DNA of 64,000 bases. Source: Mugil cephalus (lineage: Eukaryota; Chordata; Actinopteri; Mugiliformes; Mugilidae). Numbering within the stretch: position 1 is the stretch's first letter; each line of letters opens with the position of its first letter. The notes under the pieces were generated by a model, which saw only the letters and a list, made by a program, of their open reading frames with translations, was not told the origin of the DNA and did not search any database. The stretch lies in the NCBI RefSeq assembly GCF_022458985.1, contig NC_061771.1, positions 19,603,501 through 19,667,500 on the forward strand. The letters are read 5' to 3'. A program made the translations under genes and the position numbers. Below are positions 50,501 through 58,420 of this stretch, in pieces.

Positions 50501-52125
50501 ACCGGGAAAAGCAACCGTGGCTTCAGCTGCCGTGAGCCCGAGCCCTTCTGCTACCAGCCCGGCTGCATCCAGCCCGACTCCAGCCCCGAGACCCTCTTCC
50601 CCCACCTCCGCCGCCCCTCTACCGGCGCCCGACGCTCCCTCCGCTCCCTCCCTCTCCCCGGGCCTCCCTCTCGCTTCCCCTTCCCCGGCCCAGAGCCCCT
50701 CCACCCCTTCGCCGCACCCCGTCAAACCTCCCCGCTCCTCCATCGCGGGCCTCTCCATCGACCTGCTGGGGGGGGGGCGGGAGGCGGAGGAGGAGGAGGA
50801 GCGGAGGAGAGAGAGGGAGCACAAGGAGCAGGAGGAGGAGAGGAGGAGGGCTGAGGACAGGAACCTGAGGGAGCGGCGGCAGGAGGAGGAGGAGGAGGAG
50901 AGGAGGAGGGCTGAGGACAGGAACCTGAGGGAGCGGCGGCAGGAGGAGGAGGAGGAGAAGCCCTCGAGGAGGGAAGGGGAGAAGGAAGCGGAGGGTGGAG
51001 CGGGAGAAGAAGCAGAGCAGGGGGGGGAGGCTCAGCATCGTCTGGAGGAGACCAGCGCCTCATTGGCCGCGGCGCTGCAGGCTGTAGAGCACAAGATCCA
51101 CGAGGAGGACACAGTGAACGAGTGAGTATCCGCGAAGTTCATGTTGAGACGTGTGACAACAACAATATTCTGTCTAAAATAATTATGATGGAGAGATCAC
51201 AACACAAATTATATTAACTGTCTTTTACGAACTATAGACATCACAGATTACACAAATAGTTAATCACATTTTTATCCAAGAGGACGATGAGAACATCGGT
51301 TCCTCTTTCTCTGGAGTCGCACTGTAGTTAGCCTAGCTTAGCATAATGAGTGCAATGCGGGAAGAAAGAGCATGAAGGTCACCAGCATTGATGAAAATCA
51401 TAAATACATTCACAAAGCTGAGTCAGCGAGAGGTAGCAACTGGAGTCCTCACCCTGAATGGGGGTATTATGATTTATTTCTCTGAACGCATGTTTTGTAC
51501 CGTCTCGTCTGTCAGCGCGGCCTTTTGTGCGTACGCAGCAGAGCATTCGACGGCATGTTTTGCCAGTGTGACAATGAAAAGCTCTAATGCCTCAAAGCTC
51601 GAAGGTAAAAAAACAAGAATGTGTGGTTTCAACCATTTCTTGTGAAACCTCGGCTGGGTTCATCGGGCTGCGCTCACCAACCACGTCTGCAGAAAAAGCA
51701 GACGAAAGCAAGTAAAAAAGGGGGTTTCAAAAAAAAACATTTCTTTCAGGGGCGAAAGTCGGTTACGACTCCGCAGGAACATTTACGCCGCTAAAGTTAG
51801 GTATTTCGCACAGTAGTAAATAAATTGTAACATAATCTTGAAGTTGTATTCCTTAAAATCTCAAACTGAAGGCGGCATTAGCTTAGCATTAGCATCTGAG
51901 ATGAAGAGATAGATAGATTGACTCTGTGACTGTCAATAAAAGAAATGTTTAGCTCCTTCCACGTCTCAATTCCTCGACTGTGTCGGCCTCGTTACCAGCT
52001 AAACTCTTAACTTCTGCCCAACCTCCAGCTCCCTCCCCGGCAACAAGGCGACCGTCTCCATCTTGGACGACATCGGCAGCATGTTTGACGACTTGGCGGA
52101 CCAGCTGGACGCGATGCTCGACTGA
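21201..52125 (+). CDS. caskin1: Caskin1, CASK-interacting synaptic scaffold
   Basis: The 21 coding exons are 21201-21294, 29517-29568, 30995-31092, 33388-33533, 33654-33749, 34490-34611, 36113-36221, 36651-36759, 37098-37192, 38277-38391, 40280-40378, 40471-40655, 41910-41991, 44454-44521, 47127-47234, 47801-47902, 48082-48220, 48497-49284, 49364-50027, 50440-51121 and 52029-52125. They total 4050 bases (1349 residues plus stop) with every junction in phase. Human CASKIN1 is about 1431. Domains: ankyrin repeats (about 30-275), SH3 (about 280-345), CASK-binding motif EDIWVLRKP (368-376), tandem SAM domains (about 491-620), a long Pro/Ser/Arg-rich region, and the conserved end [19 protein letters not shown]. 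The protein binds CASK through its CaMK domain, and the SAM domains polymerise in neuronal scaffolds. Three donors are unusual: GTCAGT after exons 1 and 5, GTCCGA after exon 6. Confidence 0.95.
21315..21362. repeat. AC/GC alternating tract
   Basis: Alternating CACA and CGCG right after caskin1 exon 1. It is potentially Z-DNA forming and, with the GCGC tract near 20700, brackets the first exon. Confidence 0.85.
21698..21743. repeat. GT microsatellite
   Basis: About 22 GT units in caskin1 intron 1. Confidence 0.9.
21744..27325. other. caskin1: caskin1 intron 1, no exon seen
   Basis: The 8.2 kb first intron (21295-29516) has a pyrimidine-rich block at 21990-22260. The remainder has open frames of 60-190 codons on either strand without splice context or family match. 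Around 26380-26490 there is a GC-richer island whose plus frame reads [20 protein letters not shown] do not recognise it. Confidence 0.4.
22613..22637. repeat. AC microsatellite
   Basis: About 11 CA units in caskin1 intron 1, with CA-rich flanks. Confidence 0.8.
27330..27515. repeat. Common teleost dispersed repeat
   Basis: Contains the landmarks GCCAATTAACCTAATGAGCA, GTGGGAGGAAGCC, AAACTCCACACATTC and finally CTAACCGCTGCACCACCGTG CCGCC. This is a very frequent fish repeat module. Only this truncated copy is seen here. Confidence 0.65.
27830..28110. promoter_or_regulatory. caskin1: Candidate noncoding regulatory stretch in intron 1
   Basis: Non-repetitive AT-rich motifs such as AAATTATCATAAATAATGTG and ACATTATGGTAATGCTCGC lie between G-rich runs. 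This resembles conserved neural enhancers with homeodomain-type sites. It is a suggestion only; conservation was not tested. Confidence 0.2.
28599..28625. repeat. AC microsatellite
   Basis: About 13 CA units in caskin1 intron 1, followed by a short A-rich stretch. Confidence 0.9.
29517..36759 (+). CDS. caskin1: caskin1 exons 2-8, ankyrin-repeat block
   Basis: Seven exons encode about six ankyrin repeats. Signature strings are [85 protein letters not shown] and [19 protein letters not shown]. Exon 4 ends with Gly where the human protein has Val (GHYDG versus GHYDV). A short segment of the human protein after the fifth repeat (GDAT) is missing. The exon 6 donor is the weak GTCCGA. Confidence 0.93.
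29905..30330 (+). repeat. CCTCATATGAGGACG dispersed repeat, copy 1
   Basis: Starts CCTCCTGAGACCCTGCG with the palindrome CCTCATATGAGG, then GCTTGTTCTGCTTTATTTAG, CGAAGGGTCAATACACTTGC and CTTATTTAACTTTTCTA. Two more copies are at 58420-58760 (same strand) and 62860-63145 (opposite strand). No coding capacity is seen. Confidence 0.75.
33544..33568. repeat. GT microsatellite
   Basis: Follows the donor of caskin1 exon 4 by ten bases, in a short 120-base intron. Confidence 0.85.
34171..34238. repeat. AGAAT pentanucleotide repeat
   Basis: About 13 units of AGAAT, followed by GTCCTTATTGTCATTAGACA, a sequence common at fish retroelement 3' ends. It lies in a caskin1 intron. Confidence 0.9.
37098..38391 (+). 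CDS. caskin1: caskin1 exons 9-10, SH3 domain
   Basis: Two exons joined in phase 0 encode the SH3 fold from [20 protein letters not shown] to [15 protein letters not shown]. The usual ALYDY appears as ALKDY, in line with the atypical ligand surface known for caskin SH3 domains. Exon 10 ends in phase 1, which allows either direct joining to 40280 or inclusion of the candidate cassette exon at 38965. Confidence 0.93.
38965..39261 (+). CDS. caskin1: Candidate caskin1 proline-rich cassette exon
   Basis: The segment has acceptor GTGTCCAG, donor GTACAT, a length of 297 bases (99 codons), and phase 1 at both ends. That is exactly what is needed to sit between exons 10 and 11 without shifting frame. 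It is open throughout and reads [12 protein letters not shown], then [19 protein letters not shown], then [12 protein letters not shown], then a run of nine prolines before [11 protein letters not shown]. The run comes from a CCT microsatellite (39179-39231). Such a segment next to an SH3 domain could be an internal ligand or an SH3-partner site. I cannot tell from sequence whether it is constitutive, alternative or unused. Confidence 0.5.
40280..40655 (+). CDS. caskin1: caskin1 exons 11-12, CASK-interaction region
   Basis: Exon 11 contains [13 protein letters not shown]. The acidic-hydrophobic-WVxR pattern (E368, I370, W371, V372, R374) is the known docking motif for the CASK CaMK domain, shared with Mint1. 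Exon 12 continues [18 protein letters not shown] and ends QAEGVK, matching the human order GGDRSGS ... EGVK, before LLATVLSQ in exon 13. Confidence 0.92.
41045..41275. repeat. Retroelement 3'-end-like fragment
   Basis: Includes GGAAAAATACTTTGTTCATC and CCCCTGGGGGAAATTCAA, a motif I know as the 3' end of widespread fish LINE-type repeats. The rest of the element is not recognisable. Confidence 0.5.
41910..44521 (+). CDS. caskin1: caskin1 exons 13-14, linker
   Basis: Exon 13 reads [27 protein letters not shown] is conserved with mammals. Exon 14 (44454-44521) reads [20 protein letters not shown] and ends GK in phase 0. The intron between them hosts a DNA transposon at 42470-43312. Confidence 0.85.
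42470..43312. mobile_element. Non-autonomous DNA transposon with terminal inverted repeats
   Basis: GGCATAACATTATGACC at about 42478-42494 is exactly mirrored by GGTCATAATGTTATGCC near 43290-43306, framing about 840 bases without a transposase. It lies in caskin1 intron 13. The GGTCATAATG end links it to the fragment at 6650-7330. Confidence 0.75.
45179..45353. repeat. TAGG/TAGTAGG microsatellite
   Basis: An imperfect array of GTAGGTAG-type units with periodic TCATAGG interruptions, forming a higher-order pattern. It lies in the caskin1 intron just before the candidate microexon and the minisatellite. Confidence 0.9.
45398..45415 (+). CDS. caskin1: Possible caskin1 microexon (18 nt)
   Basis: A pyrimidine-rich stretch ending TTACTTGTTCCAG precedes AGCCGATTCCCTTTCCTG, followed by the good donor GTAAGC. 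It encodes SRFPFL, phase 0 on both sides, and would fit between exons 14 and 15. Neuronal genes often use such microexons, but nothing here proves use. Confidence 0.25.
45541..47140 (+). repeat. caskin1: Splice-acceptor-derived minisatellite in caskin1 intron 14
   Basis: Roughly fifty units of 28 or 35 bases. The core is TTCTAGAAGCAGGCAGTAGTG, given here in two parts as TTCTAG plus AAGCAGGCAGTAGTG, preceded by GTTCTGTG with an optional CTCTGTG. The final unit is the real acceptor and the first 15 coding bases of exon 15 (47127-47141, KQAVV). The first unit follows a long T-rich tract ending CTCCTGTGTTCTAG at 45544. Every unit therefore carries a potential 3' splice site. The array has no unique spacers. 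Confidence 0.9.
47127..48220 (+). CDS. caskin1: caskin1 exons 15-17, tandem SAM domains
   Basis: Exon 15 (47127-47234) opens [18 protein letters not shown] and continues [10 protein letters not shown]. Exon 16 reads [20 protein letters not shown] and ends SAM1 at WLPDHKP. Exon 17 begins SAM2 with [18 protein letters not shown] and reaches [12 protein letters not shown]. The match to human CASKIN1 is close. The exon 15 acceptor is the last unit of the minisatellite at 45541-47140; a second in-frame acceptor six bases on (47132) would drop KQ. Confidence 0.92.
47512..47563. repeat. GT microsatellite
   Basis: About 24 GT units in the intron between the two exons that encode caskin1 SAM1. Confidence 0.9.
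48497..52125 (+). CDS. caskin1: caskin1 exons 18-21, proline-rich and C-terminal part
   Basis: Exon 18 completes SAM2 ([16 protein letters not shown]) and starts a Pro/Ser/Arg-rich disordered region with conserved islands such as [18 protein letters not shown] and KSI/LAAMLE-type strings. Exon 19 carries [17 protein letters not shown] and KPPVSPKP motifs. Exon 20 has more PPVSPKP repeats, a Glu/Arg-rich duplicated helix and [16 protein letters not shown]. Exon 21 encodes [20 protein letters not shown] and ends with Asp before TGA. The local GC content is far above that of the introns. Confidence 0.92.
50831..50950 (+). repeat. caskin1: In-frame 60-bp tandem duplication in caskin1 exon 20
   Basis: Bases 50831-50890 and 50891-50950 are near identical. 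Each encodes 20 residues containing [18 protein letters not shown]. The surrounding 200 bases are almost entirely GAG/AGG-type codons, giving a long charged helix. Confidence 0.9.
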
Positions 52126-54090
52126 GCCCCTGCCCACGTCTCATTTCCAGCGAGCCCGTGTTCCCTCTCCCCACCCCACCCCACCCCACCCGCCCCCATC
52201 ACGTGTAGGTGTATCAAGAAAAGCTCGGAGCTGGCGCTCAGAGAGAGAGAGCGCGTGTCCGAGTGTGTCCCTCTCCCGCGTGAGCGCTTCTCATGTAGCC
52301 TTGTACAGTACTGAGGAGGGAGTCCTCTCTGTCCAGTGCAGTAGCTCTAGTAACTTCCTCCCGACGCGAGGAGGCCGCTCCCACACAACCTCCGACCTCT
52401 GCAGCCCGGGCCTCAAGACGACTGTGTGGACTGAGAAGCACAATTATTTTTCCTCCTCCTTTTAACTCTGAAAAACTCTGGCCAGGACAGACGTAGTAAG
52501 TCTCAGTCAGACAGGGAGGCAGACAGACAGATAAGCATATTGCTTTCAAAATAATAAGCACACTTGACCGACTGTCTGACAGGCAGTATAGGCAGCCAGA
52601 TACAGACAGGACACATGCTGATGAGACACACCGCAGAGAACTTTTAAAGCACACTGAAGGACGGGCCGCTTTCTGGGTCTGTCTCACTCCTGCAGCGTCA
52701 AAAGGATGCTTTTTTTTTTTGTTTCGTTTTTTCTTTTTTTTTCCAGATGAACCGTAGCCTCTATTTCTCTTCTGTATGAGTGAAGGATTGTGGTTAGCTG
52801 GACTCCCTGACCCGTGTGTGTCGTCTCCGTTCACGTCGTCGTTGCCGTTATTGTTGCCGTTGTTGTTGTTGTTGTTACGGGTGCGTGCGTGTAGTCCCCC
52901 GCTGAAGCTCACGTCAGTGTCCTCCCACTCGTACAGTAGTTATTCTAATGATCAGAAAGACGATGTAGATGTGTGTCCATGATTCTTGAGACACAAAACG
53001 CACAGACACACACACACATACAAACACACACACACACTACATTGGTTTTAATCTTGCTGGTGTTCTGCTTTGTTGGTGTTTAACTCCATTTATGGAGATT
53101 CTGCTTGGAAGTGAGTCTGCACACATGCCTGATGGACAAACCAACACATTTCCGTGCATATATACAAGCACACTCATGCGGTATATCCCTTTGTCCTGCT
53201 GCAGTGAACAGTGTTTTTAAAAAGATAATCCTATATTTCAATGCTTTATATAGTACATCCAGTATACACACATCACACTCATCATGCATACATACCTACA
53301 CACATACATAGAGTTTATAATATACCTGGATATTTGAGCTGCTAGAGCTCCCTCTAGTGTTGGTTAGTGAAACTGCCCCTAAGCTGCCCTCCCTCCATGT
53401 TCACCTCCCCCCGTCCCATTTTTATCTCCCTCTGTGTCTGTTTTGTTTACTCTGCATCTCTCTGTGCCTTCGTATCTCGTCTTTTCATATATTCACTTTT
53501 TATTTTCTTGTTCTCCTCCCCCGAAACGTGTTTTTCTGGGTCCTCCCCTCCGTGTCTGTGACGTCAAAAAAAGTAGCCTCTAGGTTGTGATCCTTAAAAA
53601 AATCAGTCACCCTGCCTGCGACCTCCTGTACCTGTCACCATTGAGAAGCTTTGTACGAGCCCATATAAGCTGTAATAAGTTGGCATCGCTCCTCCTACGG
53701 TCCCTCAGTTTTCAGTGCCCCCCCCTCCCTCCCTCCCTCCTCTCCCCCTCCTCCCCTGTGTAAACCAGACAGTGGATCAACCACCAGTGTTCATCCCAAT
53801 GAAGAGTCCACTTGTATTTTTATGCTCTTTGAAAAAAAAAACAAAAAAAAACAAAGATATATTTGAGAAACAGATGGTTCTATGTGAGTAATAAAAAAAT
53901 AATACGACGACGATAACTATATAAGACGATGAACTGAGGTGCGCTGATCGAGCCTGTGCATTCATGGTTGAGTTCTGGACGTGTTGTGACGGCTGTTGTG
54001 CCATGGTTGGGTTTAGGTTGTGTTTTCTGCTGTGACGATGCATTCCTGTACAGCTGTGATCAGAATAAACGTATAAATCAAACCTTACGC
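52126..54090 (+). other. caskin1: caskin1 3' untranslated region
   Basis: The stop at 52123-52125 is followed by nearly 2 kb without a gene, with CA-rich and T-rich tracts, up to the first well-placed AATAAA at 54064. GAATAAACGTATAAATC and T-rich sequence follow. The extent is inferred from the signal. Confidence 0.55.
54064..54069 (+). terminator. caskin1: Candidate caskin1 poly-A signal
   Basis: AATAAA 1.94 kb past the stop codon. GU-rich and U-rich sequence lies on both sides (TGTGTTTTCTGCTGTG upstream, TGTGGTTCTTTT downstream). Confidence 0.55.
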
Positions 54091-54880
54091 GACTCTTTAA
54101 ATGTGGTTCTTTTACAAGGAATCGATCCAAAACAAAGCAAAAACTATTAAAAAACTAAACCTCAACTGCTTCTACATCATTTCACCAGTATGTGATTGTT
54201 GAACTTCTCCTTCCAAATCCACAGGCACTAATCTGCTGCTCAAACAACCTCAGCTCTTCTGGGAAGCCTTTTTTTCCCCCCACATGTAAGTGAAACCAGG
54301 ACGGGGATTTCCTATTCAGAGACCAGAGCTTTAGTTATGTGATCTTTAGACGAAAAACTAAAAGGGAAAAATTTGACACTGTGATTACAAGCCCGGTGGT
54401 GTGGAGAAGGCTTTGAAACACTGTGTATTTTGTGTCCATCAGACCGGAGAGAGTCCAGACACACACAGACTGGTAAAATACATACTTCTAGAGGTTATTC
54501 GAGACATGTTTAACTTCAAATATGCTTTTCCCTCAAATAAATACTTTGTATACATTATGTTTTATACTTACAAGCGTACTGTTTTATTATTGTGGTTCTT
54601 CTTGGAAATGTGTGTTTATTGATTTGGCTTTCAGCAAATGGGAGACAATTCAATTTCCCGGGGCCTAGCTGAACCATGGGGGTGATTTGGTTGAAATGAA
54701 ACCGAGGCTGGATTTAATTGAGCTTATAGCTTTCTCCTGATAGGCTGTTGAGACCTTTTCATTGTAGTTATGCAAGAAATGATACTCGAATATTCTGTTG
54801 ACTTTTCTAAAACCGCGTTGTTGTTGCGGCTTAGACATTCCAACTCTTTTAACACGGCGGTTTTTTTTACCTACATTCCG
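54091..54880. other. Intergenic, no gene recognised
   Basis: AT-rich sequence with no exon, repeat family or RNA gene that I recognise. Confidence 0.4.
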
Positions 54881-54882
54881 AA

Positions 54883-54901
54883 ACTACAACTCCCGTGATG
54901 C
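54883..54901. promoter_or_regulatory. ZNF143/THAP11 (SBS-type) site
   Basis: ACTACAACTCCCGTGATGC closely fits the known SBS motif ACTACAANTCCCAGNATGC. Such sites sit at housekeeping and small-RNA promoters. A CpG-richer stretch follows. It is about 300 bases upstream of the snoRNA host gene start, so it probably belongs to that promoter. Confidence 0.7.
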
Positions 54902-55139
54902 TTTGATGGCGCTCGAGTATGACGCATGGGAGGCGACGTTCGGTGCTAGCAAACCTCGCCTTCATCTTATCTGCGTTAAAGTGACGTGCTGTGCAGGTGA
55001 TATTGGTTTACCTTTTATTACCAGAGATGAGAACCAACGGGAAACGATAGAAATGTCTATAAAACGACAGAAGAGCGCATTTGTTTTACAGAAAGTCCGA
55101 AGAACTGCGTTAGCTCTGTAGCTAAGTAGTTAGCCCGGG

Positions 55140-55215
55140 AAAGGGAGGGGAGGGGCGATGGGCGGGGCCATGTCGTATATAACAACCGCTTCTCGTGCGT
55201 AACGTCCTTTGCTCT
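55140..55215 (+). promoter_or_regulatory. TATA and 5'TOP promoter of snoRNA host gene
   Basis: GC boxes (GGGAGGGGAGGGGCG and GGGCGGGG, 55143-55166) precede TATATAA at 55176-55182. Thirty bases past the TATA is a C-initiated pyrimidine tract, CCTTT, at 55206. This spacing and start type are those of 5'TOP genes, the usual promoters of snoRNA host genes and ribosomal protein genes. Confidence 0.65.
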
Positions 55216-56497
55216 GTATCCCCTTAGAAGAAGTCCAGCTGTGTCACACTTAACAAATAGTTCTTCATATATTACGATATGGAAGCAGAAACTAAAGGTC
55301 GAAACTCATCGGCTTTCCGTCGCCAAGTGTTATCAAGACACCTCATCGGCCACGAGTGGAACAAGTGAGTATATTGTTGAGTTCCGCATGTTGAACTCCC
55401 CACGCTGCTGAGACACGTGGGAATCCTGCACAAAGCCAAGACTCCCATCGTGGATTTGGTGATGAAGAAACATACAGGCAATGATTTAAACATGGTTTAA
55501 GCTCATAAAATGTGTTTGTTAATTTCAAAGGAAGCGCTAAAAGATTATATAGGCGCCATATTATATATGTTCATTCTTCCACGTGGCGGCCCTTCTAAAC
55601 TACTTGTAATCGTAGGTTTTTCCAAGTCCCTTTTTAAAAAAAATTATAATAAAGTATTATATTTCTTTAAACATGATCTCTTTAAATGTCTTTATGTAGC
55701 CGTCCACATACGTCAGAGCCCAAAATACTGTTCCCATTATCTAAGGGTTCACTCACACCAAGACATTTGAGAAGCTGGATTGGGTGTTTACAGCTCAGCG
55801 ATCTGTCTTTATGAAAAGTTTTCAGTGGATGGAAATATACTTTAATGAGATTAGGTTTCTGATGCCAATATGTGTGTGCCTTCACTGTCTCTAAATTGAA
55901 GCAGATTTTAGTAACTGGTTTTGTGTCTTGTAGACTGATTAATAGCAGCATTATCTCCTTTGAACTCATCATGCTTTTAGATTTGTTGATGCCCGTCCAA
56001 ATCTGTTGAAATCCCTTTAAAACATTAAACCATTTCCTGGTATAAAATTATCAGCTGACTCAGATAATTATCAGATGATCAGCTGATTCAGTGTTTTATT
56101 TTTAGCCACAGAGGGGAAAAACCCTAAAAAATTAGTTTCAATCTGAAGCATTTATCTTTAATCTTGGGATCTGCACGTCAACTTCATGACGACATGCTGT
56201 TTCGGGGTAATACAGCTGGAAAGTTTTAGTATCATAACCTTCAGAGAAAGGACACAAGATTTTAATATTAATTCCATTTGTGGTTGCGTTTGTATGATCA
56301 CTCTAAATCATTAGCAAATCTCTAATCATGTTTTCCTTTTCTTTAGAGGCTGATTGTGATGGTGGCTGCTGTTTATCAGACTGAAGACTGTTGAATAAAG
56401 TCTTGGGACGATGTGGTGATCTTGATCTTGTCCATGGAGACTTTGGATCAGCTGGTGAGTCGATGCATGTTACACACACGGACACATGAGCCGCTTC

Positions 56498-56586
56498 AGC
56501 CAGTGATGACAAAACTAAATAAACTTTTCTGACACCTACTATGAGAGCTGCACTGCGGCTCCTGATTCTAACTTTATTCTGAGGCT
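56498..56586 (+). ncRNA. Box C/D snoRNA, copy 1 (SNORD60-like)
   Basis: Box C GTGATGA at 56503-56509, D' CTGA at 56529-56532, box D CTGA at 56579-56582, and a terminal stem AGCC/GGCT (56498-56501 with 56583-56586). After D' the sequence CACCTACTATGAGAGCTGCA resembles human SNORD60 as I remember it (ACACCTCGTATGAAAACTGC). An internal stem pairs GAGCTG (56545-56550) with CGGCTC (56556-56561). It lies in intron 2 of the host gene, ending about 80 bases before the next exon, a normal spacing for intronic C/D snoRNAs. SNORD60 directs 2'-O-methylation of 28S rRNA; its guide was not checked against rRNA. Confidence 0.78.
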
Positions 56587-56789
56587 CCGATATTAAGTAT
56601 AAATACAGTCTTCACAAACCTGCTGCTTTCCCCTGAATTTAAGAAACCGTCTGCTCTGCCTGCAGGAATAAGAGCCTGAAAAGCTTGGAGCTCGTTGGAT
56701 GAAGATCTGCAGGCTGAAATGATCCTGTGGTGGAACGTGACCAGCTGAGCAGGTGGGTCTGGTTAATGTGTTGGTGCCTGAATAATTCC

Positions 56790-56877
56790 AGCCGGTGATG
56801 ACAAATTAAATAAACTTTTCTGACACCTACTATGAGAGCTGAACTCCAGCTCCTGATTCTAGCTTTAATCTGAGGCC
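56790..56877 (+). ncRNA. Box C/D snoRNA, copy 2 (SNORD60-like)
   Basis: Box C GTGATGA at 56795-56801, D' CTGA at 56820-56823, box D CTGA at 56870-56873, short terminal stem GCC/GGC. It is nearly identical to copy 1, including the stretch AATAAACTTTTCTGACACCT. The internal stem is GAGCTG (56836-56841) with CAGCTC (56847-56852). Where copy 1 has a U-G pair this copy has U-A, so the stem is maintained. It lies in intron 3, about 68 bases before exon 4. Confidence 0.78.
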
Positions 56878-57051
56878 GCCAAGTTTTGTTTGCTCCTAAT
56901 TCACAAATGGTTTAGACTAATCTGCTGTTTTTCTTTTCTATTCAGTGTCACAGGGTGGGAGCTGCTGGTCACGAGCTGACGCAGTAAAACATGAGGCCAC
57001 TTGACAGGACCACTGGCAGTCTGGTTAATGGACAATGTGTTGAATTTGCTG

Positions 57052-57057
57052 AATAAA
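57052..57057 (+). terminator. Poly-A signal of snoRNA host gene
   Basis: AATAAA in exon 4, followed by GTGTGGTGTGACATTTGTGG, a GU-rich downstream element. Confidence 0.65.
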
Positions 57058-57339
57058 TTGTGCTTTATAAATGGTTGGTGTGGTGTGACATTTGTGGATC
57101 ATTAACAGTAAAGTGCAAACATCATGTTTGAACATAAAGACGAATATTTAAAGGTAGTTTCTGTCATACATCTGTATCTGTACTAATTTTAGACGCGATT
57201 ACATTTTTCTCTTCAACTGGTCAGTTTTCTGGCAACATCACTTCGTAAAACGGCTTCAACTCTGAAACTGTTTAGATTAAACCTATAAATTGAGGTTTGG
57301 AGGCAGAAAGATCATTGTGTCCTGCATGTGTGACAGATT

Positions 57340-57700
57340 TATGGTTCTAAAAAAAGATATGGATGTAAATTGCTCCTTCTCTGAAGGACACCCTGAGGAC
57401 ATTTCATTTATTTTGGTCTTGTCCTTTCTCTGCCAAACTATGGGAATAAGATCTCTGCAGCTTGATTTCTACTTGTACCGAACCACATTTTCCCTTTGTT
57501 CTGATATTGTTTGGCTTCAATCATCCATCTGGGAAAATGTAATTCTATATCATCATACATTTAGCCAAATGGCTTATCCACAAATATCTGTACACTAATC
57601 AAAAACACTCCATCTTTGAAAATGAGATCAAGCAGAAATATATTAAAACATATTAGACATGTAGCTAATATGAACATCACTAAGACTTTGGATTTCTGTG
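57340..57700 (+). mobile_element. LINE (L1/Tx1-like) 3' fragment
   Basis: Frame-broken reading of a reverse-transcriptase carboxy end: NCSF/CSF, then GHPEDISF, then a shift to a reading like LFWSCPFSAKLW. This is the Cys/His/Trp pattern (CxxC...HPEDxxHLFWxC) typical of L1-type ORF2 tails. Stops and shifts make it inactive. The family is assigned by eye. Confidence 0.55.
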
Positions 57701-58129
57701 ATCATGACAAATATTGTCTGAAATGGTTGTAGCTCCATGGTGACTGTGCTGTATTTCTTAGTTTAAAAAGTTTAATGCAAAAGAATGAAATCGTGGCTCA
57801 CTATCGCCCTCCTCTGTGAGGCAGAGGTTCGTACAGCTCAGTACCCAAATAAACTGAACAGTAAATGTGGCTCCAAGGCAAAGAGTACGTTTACTACAGC
57901 ACTGTATATAATTCCCTAAATATTTCAGATGTCTATGTGTATTTTGGCAAGATTTGGTATCAGAGCATTTAATTTTCCCTTTCTCAACAATAATTTGACA
58001 ATTTTTCAGATTGATCAACGATTCATGAAGCTGTCTCCATCTGCAGCGGCCATAAGAGTAATGTGGTGCGTCCACGCGTGACTTCCATGTTGTCTGTGAC
58101 ACAGTATTTAACTATTAAGCTCTAAATCA
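57701..58129. other. No gene recognised
   Basis: AT-rich sequence between repeats. A 114-codon open frame on the minus strand (58102-57758) has no recognised domain or splice context. Confidence 0.35.
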
Positions 58130-58420
58130 CAGGTGTCAAACGTACGTCCCGCGGGGCCGAAAGCGGCCCGCCAGAGGATCTAATCCGGCCACAGTGCGGA
58201 AATTACCCTGAAGACATTGACTGCAGTTGTTTCAATTCTGTTATTCCAGGGCTTCACACAGTTTTAGTGAGATTTGTGGACATAACACAACACTGAGACC
58301 TAGAACTAAACAGAAATCGCACTTCTTCTCTGAATTTATTGACCTTTTTGTTGCTCGGTTGCACTTTGAGATTGTTAAAATGTAAAGTGCAATACAAATA
58401 AAATGTATTATTATCATTCA
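58130..58420. repeat. Dispersed repeat with GGTGTCAAAC...GGCCCGCCAGAGGATC core
   Basis: CACAGGTGTCAAACGTACG and GGCCCGCCAGAGGATC are landmarks of a widespread fish repeat. It directly abuts copy 2 of the CCTCATATGAGG-type repeat. Confidence 0.6.

Larger units (their letters stand above)
55206..57078 (+). ncRNA. snoRNA host gene (SNHG19-like), four exons
   Basis: Exons about 55206-55364, 56347-56454, 56666-56752 and 56946-57078, with donors GTGAGT, GTGAGT and GTGGGT. Acceptors end TTCTTTAG, CCTGCAG and CTATTCAG, and AATAAA is at 57052-57057. Exon 1 has an ORF from 55279 (MEAETKGRNSSAF...) that would stop just after the first junction, at 30 codons. The other exons have no coherent frame, so the transcript is probably noncoding and exists to deliver the two snoRNAs in introns 2 and 3. 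In human, as I recall, SNHG19 carries SNORD60 close to CASKIN1, so position supports orthology. The TOP-type start would couple snoRNA output to growth signalling. Confidence 0.75.

Noticed and set aside
50619..51063. Long minus-strand leucine/proline-rich open frames
   Set aside because: Antisense of the GAG/AGG-rich caskin1 exon 20; composition artefact.
55459..55560. Third C/D snoRNA in intron 1 of the host gene (box C GTGATGA at 55459)
   Set aside because: No CTGA box D within the next 100 bases and no terminal stem.
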